A stretch of DNA of 64,000 bases from the NCBI RefSeq assembly GCF_002844555.1, contig NZ_PJNI01000011.1, positions 1 through 64,000 on the forward strand. Reading direction: 5' to 3'. The stretch is from Brumimicrobium salinarum. GTDB lineage: Bacteria; Bacteroidota; Bacteroidia; Flavobacteriales_D; Crocinitomicaceae. A model generated the notes under the pieces. That model had not been told where the DNA came from. It made no database searches and saw only the letters and a program-made list of their open reading frames with translations. Made by a program: the position numbers and the translations under genes. Shown here one piece after another: positions 8,995-18,879 of this stretch (the stretch's first letter is position 1; each line of letters starts with the position of its first letter).

Positions 8995-11394
8995 ATGGGA
9001 AACATAAAAAACTGGTTCATTAACCTTGCTTTTCTTTTTATTGCGTTGTCTTCCTTTTCTCAAGTCACAAGTGAGATTTACAATAGAAGAAGTGATACCA
9101 TCGATATTTTAAACTATAAAATTAATATTGATTTTTCGGAAATGGGACAAAGTAAAATCTCAGCGTCTTGTGAGATTACTTTTGAAAGTAAAATGAATAA
9201 TATAGACTGGATTACCCTTGATTTATTGCAAATGAATATTGATTCTGTTCAAGCTGCTGGAATCGATTTAGGTTATATTTACAACGATTCCCTTTTAAAT
9301 ATAACGTTACCCAATTCTTTAAATATAGGAGATCAACAAAGTGTTACCGTTTTTTATCAAGGGGAACCACAAATGGATCCTTCTGGTTTTGGAGGTTTTT
9401 ATTTTCAAGGAGATTATGCCTACAATATGGGAGTTGCATTTGAATCACAACCTCATAATTATGGCCGTGTTTGGCATCCATGTTTTGATAATTTTGTTGA
9501 AAGAGCTACTTACGACATAGAAATCATTGCGCCGCCTTCAATGCATGGTTACAGTAATGGATATATCCACAGTGAAAGTGTTGGTGTAAACAATGAGAAT
9601 ATTAGAAGATGGAAGTTGGATGAATCTATTCCGACTTACCTAGCTTGCGTTGCTGTTGCGCCATATACACATGTAGATCAAACTTATATAAGTAGTATTT
9701 CAAATGCAGAAACACCGGTCATGTTAATTGCTAAAGAACAGGATACGACAGCATTAAAACAATCATTTATTAATTTGTTTGGTGCGATGGACGCATTTGA
9801 ACACCAATATGGGCTTTATCAATGGAATAAAATAGGTTTTGCCCTTGTTCCTTTTAATGGTGGTGCAATGGAACATGCTACTTGTGTTATGTATCCAACT
9901 TTTGCAGTTGATGGAAGTTTAAACTATGAAACCCTGATGGCGCATGAATTATCTCATCATTGGTGGGGGAACCTAGTGACTTGTAAAACAGCTGAAGACA
10001 TGTGGATAAATGAAGGTTTAGCTAGCTATAGTGAATCTATATTTTTAGAACATGTTTATGGGTACGATAGATATTTGGATGAACTAAAATCTGTTCATCG
10101 AAGGGTGATACAGAATGCACATTATTCAGATGGTGACTTTTTGCCGATTTCCGGTGTCCCACATGATGCAACTTACGGGTCACATACTTATAGTAAAGGA
10201 GCTACATTGATGCATAACTTGAGAACACACATGGGAGATACTGCTTTTTTTAATGGGTTAAAAGCAATTCAAACCAATCATGCTTTTACAAGTATAGATG
10301 CTGAAGGATTTAGAGATGAGCTAAATCAGGCAACTCATTATGATGCAACCCATTTTTTTGATAATTATGTATTTAATCCTGGTTTTAATGGATTTGAGAT
10401 AGATTCTTTTAACGTATCATCAAATGCAGGTCAGTTTGATGTGGAGGTTTATATCCAACAAAAACTTTTTGAAGCGCCTAATTTTTTTAAAGATGTGCCT
10501 ATTCAAGTTACCTTTTTAGATGAAACCAATCAATCGTTCTCATTTGAGGGAATTGTTTCTGATGAATTATCTGTGCTTGCAGTTACTGTTCCATTCGAAC
10601 CAGCAATCGTATATCTGAATAAGGACTATAAGCTGTTGAATGCTGTTACTGCACAAAATGTCGATATTATAGCAGATAGCACAACATATTTTCCTTTGAA
10701 TTATGCTTATTTCACATTAATGGTAGATAATGAGGATGATACTTCGTTTATGCGTATTGAGCATTGTCGAATTCCACCTGATAGAAGCTTAAATGGTAAT
10801 CTTTCACATTTATATGAAATCTCTCCAGATCGATACTGGAAAGTGGATGGTTTGCTTTCTGATTCTTTTTCAGCTTCTGGGCGATTGTTTTATGATGCTA
10901 GAAACAATAATCAAGGAAATTTAGATAATGGACTCATGATTGATCATGGAGGTGTTGCTTTTCACGAGGACAGTTTAGTGTTGCTTTGGCGTAAAAACCA
11001 GAGAGAATCATGGGAAGAATATCCTTATTATGAATTGAACCCTCAAGGAACTAAAACAGATGGTTACGGAAGGGTGGAGTTGTTAGATGTGAGATTAGGA
11101 GAATACACCTTCGGATTTAAAAAGAGTACTCTTTCCGTTCAAAAGAACGATAAGGTTGTTTCTTTCAAAGTTTACCCTAATCCTAGCGATGATTCTGTTA
11201 CAATATCATGTGAGGACCTGGTTGAGGCGGAATTTGCTAGGATTTACGATGAAAGTGGTCGTGTAATGAATAATGTGAAGTTGGAAGGTGGGGGAGCTAA
11301 TTTCTCTATTAAATCCTATCAGAGCGGAACTTACTTTGTGTTGATTTACAAAGGAAATGAAGTTTTAGGTAAGCAAAAGTTAATGAAAAAATAA
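8995..11394 (+). CDS. Secreted M1 family metallopeptidase with T9SS type A sorting domain
   Basis: A 799-residue exported aminopeptidase-like protein. A signal peptide covers about residues 1-23. The exopeptidase motif GGAMEH lies near 289-294, and the zinc site HELSHHWWGN starts near 317 with the third ligand in WINEGLASYSE about 18 residues on. These define the M1 (gluzincin) fold. The final 80 residues (VYPNPSDDSV, IYDESGRVM, SGTYFVLI, LMKK) are a type A sorting domain. Known family role: removal of N-terminal amino acids from peptides, here on the cell surface or outside. ruvX starts one base after its stop. Confidence 0.95.
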   Translation: MGNIKNWFINLAFLFIALSSFSQVTSEIYNRRSDTIDILNYKINIDFSEMGQSKISASCEITFESKMNNIDWITLDLLQMNIDSVQAAGIDLGYIYNDSLLNITLPNSLNIGDQQSVTVFYQGEPQMDPSGFGGFYFQGDYAYNMGVAFESQPHNYGRVWHPCFDNFVERATYDIEIIAPPSMHGYSNGYIHSESVGVNNENIRRWKLDESIPTYLACVAVAPYTHVDQTYISSISNAETPVMLIAKEQDTTALKQSFINLFGAMDAFEHQYGLYQWNKIGFALVPFNGGAMEHATCVMYPTFAVDGSLNYETLMAHELSHHWWGNLVTCKTAEDMWINEGLASYSESIFLEHVYGYDRYLDELKSVHRRVIQNAHYSDGDFLPISGVPHDATYGSHTYSKGATLMHNLRTHMGDTAFFNGLKAIQTNHAFTSIDAEGFRDELNQATHYDATHFFDNYVFNPGFNGFEIDSFNVSSNAGQFDVEVYIQQKLFEAPNFFKDVPIQVTFLDETNQSFSFEGIVSDELSVLAVTVPFEPAIVYLNKDYKLLNAVTAQNVDIIADSTTYFPLNYAYFTLMVDNEDDTSFMRIEHCRIPPDRSLNGNLSHLYEISPDRYWKVDGLLSDSFSASGRLFYDARNNNQGNLDNGLMIDHGGVAFHEDSLVLLWRKNQRESWEEYPYYELNPQGTKTDGYGRVELLDVRLGEYTFGFKKSTLSVQKNDKVVSFKVYPNPSDDSVTISCEDLVEAEFARIYDESGRVMNNVKLEGGGANFSIKSYQSGTYFVLIYKGNEVLGKQKLMKK

Positions 11395-11395
11395 A

Positions 11396-11806
11396 ATGAA
11401 AAGATATTTAGGGATTGATTTTGGGATGAAACGCACAGGGATTGCGATAACAGATGAGAATAATATTATTGCTTCAGGTTTGACGACTGTTCCTACACAG
11501 GAGCTTATGCAGTTTTTAATCAATACAGTAAAAGATAAGAACGTAGGAACTTTAGTCTTGGGTGAACCAAAACGATTAAATATGGAAGATTCGCACAGTT
11601 CTCAAAACGTTCGTTTGTTTAAAGAGGCGTTAGATCAACAATTTCCAAATTTAAAAATAGTAATGATGGATGAACGATTTACCTCAAAAATGGCTTTGGA
11701 TTCTCTAATTGCGGGGGGTGTTTCTAAAAAGAAAAGAAGACAAAAAGAAATTATCGATGAGGTGAGTGCAACTATTATCTTACAATCTTATATGTCATCT
11801 ATTTAA
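11396..11806 (+). CDS. ruvX: Putative Holliday junction resolvase RuvX (YqgF)
   Basis: A 136-residue protein with the RNase H-like fold. GIDFGMKRTGIAI carries the first catalytic aspartate, VLGEPKRLNMEDS the second motif, and MMDERFTSKMA and DEVSATIIL complete the site. The length is normal. The family processes recombination intermediates or takes part in 16S rRNA 5' maturation. It is packed tightly behind the M1 peptidase gene and probably cotranscribed. Confidence 0.93.
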   Translation: MKRYLGIDFGMKRTGIAITDENNIIASGLTTVPTQELMQFLINTVKDKNVGTLVLGEPKRLNMEDSHSSQNVRLFKEALDQQFPNLKIVMMDERFTSKMALDSLIAGGVSKKKRRQKEIIDEVSATIILQSYMSSI

Positions 11807-11876
11807 TGTTGATTTTGGATTGCTGTAAGAATGCCTTCGACCATTTGGATTATTTAAGTTGATAAAAAAGTAAAGG

Positions 11877-13345
11877 TTAAGGTTTTTTGGATAAACTCCA
11901 TAGTCCTATATAACACAACAAACCATTTACTCCTAAAATTTCGTGTCCCGATGTGTAACCATCAAACCATTCTTGTTCATAAGATTTAAAGATGTAAATA
12001 AGTATAGGGGCAATCAGGCAAACAGTCCATGTAAGTCTATCGTCTACAACTCTTTTGCTTATAATTCCAAAGAAGAAAAGTCCTAACAAAGGTCCGTAAG
12101 TATAGCCTGCAAGCGTGAAAATAGTATTGATCACATCCTGACTTTTAAAGGCATTAACCAGAAGGATTACGATAAATAAAATTCCGGTCATTCCAATATG
12201 GACATATTTTCTTATTCGTTCTGCTTTATCTTTGTTTTTCCATTCGTTCACCCTAAATAAATCCACGCTTGTTGATGTGGTTAGAGAGGTTAGTGCAGAA
12301 TCTGCAGATGAATACGCAGCTGCTACCAATCCTAGCAGGAAAGTGATACCTATTAAACTGCCTAAGTCACCATCTAGAGCAATTAACGGAAAAAGTCTAT
12401 CGGTTTGTTTATCAAGATCCATTCCTTGCACAGAGTTGATGAATTCTGGATTTTGTTGGGCGTACAATACGAGTAATCCACCTAAAATTAAAAATACAAA
12501 GTTCACCATAAATAAAATGACAGAGAACCACATCATATTTTTTTAGCTTCTTTCTCATTGCGGCAGGTTAGGTTTTTTTGCATCATGTCTTGATCTAATC
12601 CTGTCATTCCTAGAGTTATGAATAATCCACCTAAGATTCCTTTTATGATGTAATTATTGCTTTTTGGGTCATTAGTTACAAACCAATCTGTCATTCCCAA
12701 AGACTTCAAACCTGTGGTGACCTCTTCAGCTCCGCCAATTGATTGTGTAATCATAACAACACTAACTACTAGGGCAATTAACATGAAAAGTGTCTGAAGT
12801 GTATCTGTCCAAACAATAGTTTTTATACCGCCTCGATAGGTGTAAACATAAATCAGAAGTAATGTTACTAAAACAGATGCTTCAAATGGAATTCCGTATC
12901 TGCTTAGTACAAAATAATCAAGTACATCGGCAACTAAAAACAATCGGGCTGAGGCTCCTAGAATACGTGATATTAAGAAAAATCCTGTTCCGACTTTGTG
13001 TGTTTTTGGACCGAATCTCCCGCCAAGATAGGAATAAATTGAAGTGAGGTTAAGGCGGTAGTAGAGTGGTAGTAAAACAAATGAAATTATGGCGTATCCA
13101 ATCATGTATCCAATCACCAGTTGCATATAAGAGAACCCCGATTTACCAACAAGTCCAGGTAATGAAATGAATGTGACGCCGGAAAGTGATGCGCCAATCA
13201 TTCCAAAGCTTACCAAATACCATTTTGATCCTCTATTTCCAGTGAAGAAAGCTTCATTTTTTGCTCCTTTGGATGTTAATTTAGAGATAACCAACAGCAC
13301 AACAAAATAAGCGATGATAATAGAAAGGATGAATATACCACTCAT
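11877..13345 (-). pseudogene. Sodium:solute symporter (SSS family), split by a one-base frameshift
   Basis: Two adjacent frames form one transporter of about 489 residues: 12533-13345 (N-terminal 270, ending RNEKEAKKI then TGA) and 11877-12536 (from MMWFSVILFM). One extra A in the run at 12538-12544 gives EAKKNMMWFS, matching the family at this point. The N-terminal half has the SSS core (GMIGASLSGVTFISLPG, then YTYRGGIKTIVWTDTLQ) and the C-terminal half AAAYSSADSALTSLTTS with the Na2-site serines. These proteins import sugars, amino acids or vitamins with Na+; the substrate is unknown. As written the gene is broken; assembly error or slippage could also explain it. Confidence 0.85.
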
Positions 13346-13444
13346 AATATTTAATTATGGGGATAAAAGTAATTTAAAATAATAAGGATGCAATTCTAAA
13401 TTGAAATAAATAGGATGCGGTGCTATATTTCAAATGTGAAGAAT

Positions 13445-13834
13445 TTATGCGCCTATAATACGACGTAATTCTTCGATTGTGCTTTCCCAGTATAGTTGTA
13501 TTTCATCAAGTTCATCTGGTTCGGCAAAACTAGTAAGATGGAGTACGACCGCCTTAGTCATTGGGTCTACTTTAAATTTTAACTCTACAAAAGTCTCTAA
13601 ATCCTCCTCTTCGTCTTCAATCCATTGAAACTTAAAGTGATCATTATTCTTTTTGCTGATTAAACGTGCTTCTTCTTCACTGCCATTCCAATAAAAAGTA
13701 TAAAGATCATCTTTTATATTTACATCGTCAGCGAACCATTCACTAAGCCCACTAGGTGTTGTAACCATAGAGTTAAGAACTTTCATTGAGGTTTTAAAAA
13801 GATATTCTTGTTCAAACTTAATTTTTTCAGGCAT
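13445..13834 (-). CDS. START-like domain protein (SRPBCC superfamily)
   Basis: A 129-residue single-domain protein with the pattern of Bacteroidota START-like proteins: FEQEYLFKTS, TPSGLSEWFADDVN, FYWNGSEEEA, VVLHLTSFAEPDE and a long C-terminal helix WESTIEELRRIIGA. The helix-grip fold holds hydrophobic ligands; the ligand here is unknown. It is divergent from the methyltransferase gene; only 68 bases separate the starts, so their promoters overlap. Confidence 0.85.
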   Translation of the reverse strand: MPEKIKFEQEYLFKTSMKVLNSMVTTPSGLSEWFADDVNIKDDLYTFYWNGSEEEARLISKKNNDHFKFQWIEDEEEDLETFVELKFKVDPMTKAVVLHLTSFAEPDELDEIQLYWESTIEELRRIIGA

Positions 13835-13835
13835 G

Positions 13836-13864
13836 TTGTAAATGTTTTTTATTTTCTATCTTCG
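13836..13864 (+). promoter_or_regulatory. Promoter of the membrane methyltransferase gene
   Basis: TTG (13836-13838), an 18-base spacer and TATCTTCG (13857-13864) fit the Bacteroidota -33/-7 pattern with one mismatch in the -7 box. The start codon is 38 bases downstream at 13903. Confidence 0.5.
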
Positions 13865-13902
13865 CCGAAGAATTTGTTTCGCAATATACTAAAAAGTTTT
13901 AA

Positions 13903-14652
13903 ATGGCTCTAATACATTCACTTGAAAAATCAGGTAATACCTTATTCAAATACAGAGGTCAAATCCCTGTAATCCTTTTTGTTTTGGCGATTCCAGTAGT
14001 CTATTTTACTGACTATGGTTGGATGAAGCTCAATGAAAGTTATTACTGGATTTTATTAGGCTTTGCAGCTGTCTTATCTCTATTGGGGCAAGTGATTCGT
14101 GCCATTGCAATTGGAACATCAAATAAGAATACCTCAGGAAGAAATACCAAAGAGCAGGTGGCTGAAGCTCTCAACACTAAAGGGATTTACTCTACAATGC
14201 GTCATCCTTTATATGTAGGTAATTATTTTATGTGGATCGGAATTGTTGTTTTTACAGCGAATATCTGGTTCGTTGTAATTGTTTCCTTAGCGTTTTGGCT
14301 GTATTATGAAAGAATTATGTTTGCTGAAGAACGTTTCTTAGAGCGTAAGTTTGGACAAGATTATCTCGATTGGAGCATGAAAGTTCCTGCATTTTGGCCA
14401 TCTTTTAAAAATTACGTAAAGACTCCAATCTCATTTTCAATGAAAACAATTTTGAGAAGAGAATATTCTGGTGTTACGGCAACTATTATTGGTTTTTTAT
14501 TTGTTGATATACTACGCAACTATTTACTAGATGATGCTTTTATTTTTTATACTTATTATATAATTGTGTTAGGAGTTGCTTTATTTATTTCTTTGTTTTT
14601 AAGAACGTTAAAGCATCATACGAAAATTTTATTTGAGGAAGACCGTTCTTAG
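13903..14652 (+). CDS. Isoprenylcysteine carboxyl methyltransferase-like membrane protein
   Basis: A 249-residue integral membrane protein with four to six hydrophobic segments. GIYSTMRHPLYVGNYF followed by YYERIMFAEERFLERKFGQDY is the SAM-binding signature of the ICMT/phospholipid N-methyltransferase superfamily. After the catalytic core two further membrane segments (about 185-240) form an extension. Bacterial members methylate unknown lipids or small molecules. It stands alone before tRNA-Met. Confidence 0.82.
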   Translation: MALIHSLEKSGNTLFKYRGQIPVILFVLAIPVVYFTDYGWMKLNESYYWILLGFAAVLSLLGQVIRAIAIGTSNKNTSGRNTKEQVAEALNTKGIYSTMRHPLYVGNYFMWIGIVVFTANIWFVVIVSLAFWLYYERIMFAEERFLERKFGQDYLDWSMKVPAFWPSFKNYVKTPISFSMKTILRREYSGVTATIIGFLFVDILRNYLLDDAFIFYTYYIIVLGVALFISLFLRTLKHHTKILFEEDRS

Positions 14653-14655
14653 TGT

Positions 14656-14684
14656 TTGAAATTCAAAAAAAGCTATTATATTTG
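14656..14684 (+). promoter_or_regulatory. Promoter of tRNA-Met
   Basis: TTG at 14656-14658, an 18-base spacer and TATATTTG at 14677-14684 match the Bacteroidota consensus exactly. The mature tRNA starts 33 bases after the -7 box. Confidence 0.75.
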
Positions 14685-14716
14685 CACCCGCATTGAGAAA
14701 TTAATGTAACAAAAAT

Positions 14717-14790
14717 GGCGAGGTAGCTCAGTTGGTTAGAGCGCAGGATTCATAACCCTGAGGTCAGGAGTTCAAATCTCCTTCTCGCTA
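14717..14790 (+). tRNA. tRNA-Met (anticodon CAT)
   Basis: A 74-base cloverleaf: acceptor stem GGCGAGG with TCTCGCT, D arm GCTC...GAGC, anticodon loop TTCATAA, T arm AGGAG TTCAAAT CTCCT, discriminator A. No CCA is encoded. The acceptor sequence and the paired first position fit elongator methionine tRNA rather than initiator tRNA or the lysidine-modified tRNA-Ile2, though these share the CAT anticodon. Confidence 0.95.
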
Positions 14791-14797
14791 CTTAAAA

Positions 14798-14846
14798 CCA
14801 GAGTGAAAATGAATACTAAAACAATCATTTTCATCTGGTTTTTTTT
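14798..14846 (+). terminator. Terminator of tRNA-Met
   Basis: CCAGA-GTGAAAATGA (from 14798) pairs with TCATTTTCA-TCTGG (to 14838), loop of about 12 bases, followed by eight T. It lies 8 bases after the tRNA. Confidence 0.85.
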
Positions 14847-15290
14847 ATTTTATACATATTCTGTATTTTTTAGTGTTTTTATGGGATAAGGTATATCTCT
14901 CCAAATCTGTTGACATCTTGGAAGATTAATTTGAATAATCATCTTTAATTCTGTTTGTGAAATAGATAACATGTACAAGGTTTTATTGTATTATTTGTGA
15001 GGATCGACATCTTTTATGAAATGCCACTACGGAAAAGTCAGGTTTGTAAAATACTTTTACACCTATCTTTTAAAAACCTTACCTCCTTTCTAGATTAATA
15101 GTGAGTGTCTTCCTTGAAAAGTATAAATGAACAGGTCAAAAAGTCATGTTTTAAACACGTTTACTGACTAATTGGCATTTAGGGTAGCTGATTTAAGACA
15201 TTCTAACAGCGATTTTCGTTGTGTTTTGCATTGGTATTTCATTTGATAACTATAGACCAAAAGAAATTAAAAATTAAAACAATAGAAGTT
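14847..15290. other. Intergenic region upstream of Hsp20
   Basis: About 440 AT-rich bases without a convincing reading frame on either strand. It should hold the heat-shock promoter of the Hsp20 gene, but I could not single out a box. No CIRCE-type inverted repeat was seen. Confidence 0.5.
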
Positions 15291-15719
15291 ATGGAAATGT
15301 CAAGAAGAAATAGTGGTTTTTTACCGTCTTTTTTAAGTGGATTTGATGAGGAGCTTTTTAATAATCGTCAAAATATGAAATTTTCTAAGGTGGCTGTTAA
15401 TATTATGGAACGCGATGAAGATTATCTTGTAGAAATGGCGGTGCCTGGTATAAAAAAAGAAGATATTCATATTGAATTAGACGGTAACAAACTCTCTATA
15501 AGAGGTGAAGCTAAAGAAGCTAAGGAAATAAACGAAGAAAACTATACACACAGAGAGTTTTCTTATGGGGAGTTTAGACGCTCATTTACGCTGCCCAAAG
15601 ATGTTGATGGTCAAAATATAGAGGCAGATTATAAGGATGGAGTTTTAAATATATCGGTTCCAAAACCAGAAGCAAAAAAGAAAATAGTAAAGAAAATTGA
15701 AGTTAAAAGTAGTAAGTAG
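15291..15719 (+). CDS. Hsp20 family small heat shock protein
   Basis: A 142-residue cytoplasmic chaperone. The N-terminus MEMSRRNSGFLPSFLSGFDEEL is the usual start; an in-frame codon at 15219 would add an unrelated 24-residue extension, so ATG at 15291 was chosen. The alpha-crystallin domain covers about residues 35-130 (YLVEMAVPGIKKEDI, FRRSFTLPKDVD, and the GVLNISVPK edge strand with a following C-terminal tail). It binds unfolding proteins without ATP. A terminator follows. Confidence 0.93.
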   Translation: MEMSRRNSGFLPSFLSGFDEELFNNRQNMKFSKVAVNIMERDEDYLVEMAVPGIKKEDIHIELDGNKLSIRGEAKEAKEINEENYTHREFSYGEFRRSFTLPKDVDGQNIEADYKDGVLNISVPKPEAKKKIVKKIEVKSSK

Positions 15720-15761
15720 AAGTAATAATAGTAGTAATAAGTAGTTTTAAGTTAATTAATG

Positions 15762-15799
15762 AAAACAGAGGTCTATTGAAATTGATCTCTGTTTTTTTT
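15762..15799. terminator. Bidirectional terminator
   Basis: AAAACAGAGGTC (15762-15773) pairs with GATCTCTGTTTT (15784-15795) with one G-T pair and runs into a T-tract. It ends the Hsp20 transcript and covers the 3' end of the convergent glycosyltransferase gene. Confidence 0.8.
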
Positions 15800-16690
15800 A
15801 TCGTAATATGCCAAATAACTTAATCGGTAAAAGTCAAATAAACGTAAAGATGGAGAGGAACTGAAAAGTCGAGTTTTCATATTGTTATTGAACGTTTTGT
15901 GCATCAATGCGATGATGCTGACCAATCCTAATTTCTTTATTTTTTCATAAACTTTGAAGATTTTTATTTGGGCTACTACCTCCTTATTTCTAAAGTGAGG
16001 ATTGGATACATATTTTTCTACGGCTGTCAAACTATTTTTAAGAAACCCTTCGTTTGTTTCTGAATAGTTGTGAACCAGTTGATTGTCGATGTGTAAAACG
16101 GTGATATTCTGTTTTTTGAACGAAAGACCTAGAAGTGTGTCTTCATGTCCATATTCGTTTTTACTGATCACCATTGCTTTTTCTTCAAAAGAAATCTTGT
16201 TAAAAACCTTTTTCTTAATGAGTATGTTAAAGCTTATTAAGGATTTATAAGGGTTGATATTTCTCTTTGTGGCAGGTATGTTTTCACGTTGTGTGCCGTA
16301 ATACCAGCGTAAAGCATTTTCTTTTGGTGGATTCCTGTCATAAGCCATCCCTCCAATTATGACTTGCGCCTTCTCGAGATGTTTAATGTAGTTTTCGATA
16401 AAGTCTGTACGTTGTACCTGTGCGTCAGCATCGATAAACAATAAGTTTTCGTATTGTGCACGTCTACCTAGCTCATTACGAATCTTAGCTCGACCATAAT
16501 GTTCTTCAGATTCAATGTATGAAACATTAGCTAGTTGGTTTATTGTCCGATTTTCTTGTTTAAACAACGTGGAGGTATCATCTAGAACTAAAATTTCAAA
16601 TGCTATTTTACTGTCAACAGATTGTTTGTACAAAGCTTCAACCAAAGCTGTACAATCAAAATTGTATACTGGAATGAGAATTGAGAGCAT
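15773..16690 (-). CDS. Family 2 glycosyltransferase (GT-A fold)
   Basis: A 305-residue soluble enzyme. The N-terminus MLSILIPVYNFDC and the metal-binding LLFIDADAQV (about residues 88-97) are the GT2 core; ILVLDDTS is the nucleotide-binding strand. The C-terminal part has NEYGHEDTLLG, an ED motif often in the catalytic base position. It transfers a sugar from a nucleotide donor to an unknown acceptor. It follows the fructose-6-phosphate aldolase gene by 24 bases on the same strand; the pairing does not tell the substrate. Confidence 0.88.
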   Translation of the reverse strand: MLSILIPVYNFDCTALVEALYKQSVDSKIAFEILVLDDTSTLFKQENRTINQLANVSYIESEEHYGRAKIRNELGRRAQYENLLFIDADAQVQRTDFIENYIKHLEKAQVIIGGMAYDRNPPKENALRWYYGTQRENIPATKRNINPYKSLISFNILIKKKVFNKISFEEKAMVISKNEYGHEDTLLGLSFKKQNITVLHIDNQLVHNYSETNEGFLKNSLTAVEKYVSNPHFRNKEVVAQIKIFKVYEKIKKLGLVSIIALMHKTFNNNMKTRLFSSSPSLRLFDFYRLSYLAYYDKKNRDQFQ

Positions 16691-16714
16691 TTAAAACTAT
16701 TTCAAAAAAAACGC

Positions 16715-17371
16715 CTATTTATTTCCTTTCTCAAAATCTGCTAAAAACTTAGCTAATCCACTATCGGTAAGTGGGTGATGCGCCAATTGCATAATTGCTT
16801 TTAAAGGTCCGGTCATTACATCAGCTCCAATTTCAGCACAATCAATAATATGCATTGGATGACGAACCGAGGCAGCTAAAATTTGCGTTTCAAAATTATA
16901 ATTATCGTAAATCCTTCTAATCTGTGCGATTAAGCCAATTCCATCTGCTGAAATATCATCTAATCTTCCAACAAATGGAGAAACATACGTAGCTCCTGCT
17001 TTTGCTGCTAAAATAGCTTGTCCAGCAGAAAATATTAATGTGCAATTGGTTCTTATTTTATTCTCAGAAAAGTAACGTATGGCCTTAATTCCTTCGGGTG
17101 TCATAGGTACTTTGACAACAATATTGTGATGTAAGTCTGAAAGTCGAGTTCCTTCCTCAATCATTCCCTTGTAATCTGTAGTGATAACTTCTGCACTAAC
17201 TGGACCATTCACAATGTGACAAATGTCCTTGTAGTGTTTGATGATTGCATCTTTGCCTGTAATGTTTTCTTTGGCCATTAATGAAGGATTGGTTGTAACG
17301 CCATCTAAAATTCCTAAATCATTGGCTTCTGTTATTTCTTCTAAGTTTGCTGTATCTATAAAAAATTTCAT
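16715..17371 (-). CDS. fsa: Fructose-6-phosphate aldolase (transaldolase-like)
   Basis: A 218-residue enzyme, the length of the short FSA/TalC type rather than full transaldolase. It starts [13 protein letters not shown] and contains GVTTNPSLM; the Schiff-base lysine is in NIVVKVPMT (about residue 86). [23 protein letters not shown], read in parts, gives the phosphate site. Family reactions are cleavage of fructose 6-phosphate to dihydroxyacetone and glyceraldehyde 3-phosphate, or transaldolase activity; many Bacteroidota members labelled transaldolase belong here. Confidence 0.9.
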   Translation of the reverse strand: MKFFIDTANLEEITEANDLGILDGVTTNPSLMAKENITGKDAIIKHYKDICHIVNGPVSAEVITTDYKGMIEEGTRLSDLHHNIVVKVPMTPEGIKAIRYFSENKIRTNCTLIFSAGQAILAAKAGATYVSPFVGRLDDISADGIGLIAQIRRIYDNYNFETQILAASVRHPMHIIDCAEIGADVMTGPLKAIMQLAHHPLTDSGLAKFLADFEKGNK

Positions 17372-17452
17372 CTTTTTCTTTTTTACTAAAATAAAGAGAT
17401 TTCTGAATTATTCAACCTAAAATTTGTTTTTCATTTTGGGTTGATTTTGGAC

Positions 17453-17716
17453 TTAATCCAGACCTAGATCTTTTCGAACATTGATGTTGCTTCCATATTC
17501 ATTAATAATCGACTGATTTTCTTGTATTTCAATCCAATGAATTTGTTGAATTGAAAACAAAATCCATAATTCTACATAAAATCCACATACCGCGTAAAGA
17601 TGAACTCGGTGATCGCCTAGTTGACGAACTCCAATATATTCACCTTCTTCTTGAACTACTCGATAGCGTTTAGGAAGTGACAAAGATCTGAATTCTTTTT
17701 TATCGTATTTATGCAT
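17453..17716 (-). CDS. Uncharacterised small protein
   Basis: An 87-residue protein not recognised. It begins MHKYDKKEFRSLSLPKRYRV and holds a beta-rich middle (YIGVRQLGDHRVHLYAVCGFYVEL) without membrane segments. The composition and the clean spacing from both neighbours suggest a real gene, probably a conserved lineage-specific protein. It is divergent from the exported protein gene at 17775, with 58 bases between. Confidence 0.65.
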   Translation of the reverse strand: MHKYDKKEFRSLSLPKRYRVVQEEGEYIGVRQLGDHRVHLYAVCGFYVELWILFSIQQIHWIEIQENQSIINEYGSNINVRKDLGLD

Positions 17717-17774
17717 TACTTTTGTGTGAACCCTTTTTTATCTAAACTGTACACCTATAAAAATAAGCAAGATT

Positions 17775-18878
17775 ATGTACAAAATGTTCATCATTTTTAT
17801 CTTTTTCACATCAATGTCCTTTGGACAAACTGTTCCTCCAATAACCAATCAAGCCAGTCCTGAGGAAAAGCAAGAAGAACTTCAACAAAATAGAGTAAAT
17901 ACTTTTGATTCGCAAGCCCTAAGTGTGCGTCAAATTGAGTTTCAGGAAAATGTAAATGCGTTTTATTCGGGTATTAATGCAATCAACTATTCTTCTACTA
18001 GAAAAACACCAACTTCACAACAAAAGCAACAATTAAATAAACAATTGAAAACAATTGAGAAGATTGATAGTGAGAGTTTTGAATATCATTTGTTCAAATA
18101 TAAACTCGGTAATTATGATTTTTCTAAAATTAATCATTTAAAGAAAGCTGCCGAATTAAAACCCCATCATCAAGAGGTCTTAAAAGAATTCTCTGCTTTT
18201 TCATACATTAACGGAAATGAGCGTCAATTGAGAAAATACCTTAAACTGTATTCTCAGTTTAATTACAAGCAAGATGAATTTTATGTAATGGCCAGAAATG
18301 TCTTGCTTTCAATGCCTAAAAATACTTATTTAATTACGCATGGCGAAAACGATACTTACCCAATATTGATCGAACAAAAAATAAAAAATATACGTCCTGA
18401 TGTGGAAATTATCAGTTTAGATCATCTACAAAGTGAGGATTTTCGAGAAAAACTAAAAAAACAAGGATTTAAAATGCCCAAAAAATTAATTATTGATACC
18501 GCATTTTTTGATGTATTTATGCATTTGAATAAGACCAAGAATATTGTTGTAGCTCCCTCTGTTCCTCGCTCTTATATTGAAAAGGGTGAAGAAATTACTT
18601 CAATGGGGTTGGGGTTTGCCTTGTTTTCTAATCCGCAAAAGGATTATAACAGAATGTTGTATGAGCAAACAATGCGAAAGCAAATTACTGAACACATTAA
18701 TAATAGTCGGGAAAATGCGCCAATTATGAGTAATTATTTACCTTTTTTATTAAAAGTAAGAAATGAATATAACGAAAGAAATGACATTGAATCGTTACAA
18801 GAAATAGAGCATCTGATTTTAGAAATTGCGAGACTGTCCAATAAGCAAAATCAAGTAAATAGACTTTTGAATAAATAA
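17775..18878 (+). CDS. Exported protein of unknown function, first gene of a sigma-factor operon
   Basis: A 367-residue protein with an N-terminal signal peptide (MYKMFIIFIFFTSMSFGQ). Residues about 60-160 are helical and TPR-like (KKAAELKPHHQEVLKEFSAF). The stretch MPKNTYLITHGENDTYPILI followed by IRPDVEIISLDHL resembles the soluble C-terminal region of DUF2723 membrane glycosyltransferase-like proteins; this is pattern recognition only. The ECF sigma gene starts one base after its stop, so the two are translated together. Role unknown; an envelope sensor or client of the sigma system is possible. Confidence 0.75.
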   Translation: MYKMFIIFIFFTSMSFGQTVPPITNQASPEEKQEELQQNRVNTFDSQALSVRQIEFQENVNAFYSGINAINYSSTRKTPTSQQKQQLNKQLKTIEKIDSESFEYHLFKYKLGNYDFSKINHLKKAAELKPHHQEVLKEFSAFSYINGNERQLRKYLKLYSQFNYKQDEFYVMARNVLLSMPKNTYLITHGENDTYPILIEQKIKNIRPDVEIISLDHLQSEDFREKLKKQGFKMPKKLIIDTAFFDVFMHLNKTKNIVVAPSVPRSYIEKGEEITSMGLGFALFSNPQKDYNRMLYEQTMRKQITEHINNSRENAPIMSNYLPFLLKVRNEYNERNDIESLQEIEHLILEIARLSNKQNQVNRLLNK

Positions 18879-18879
18879 G

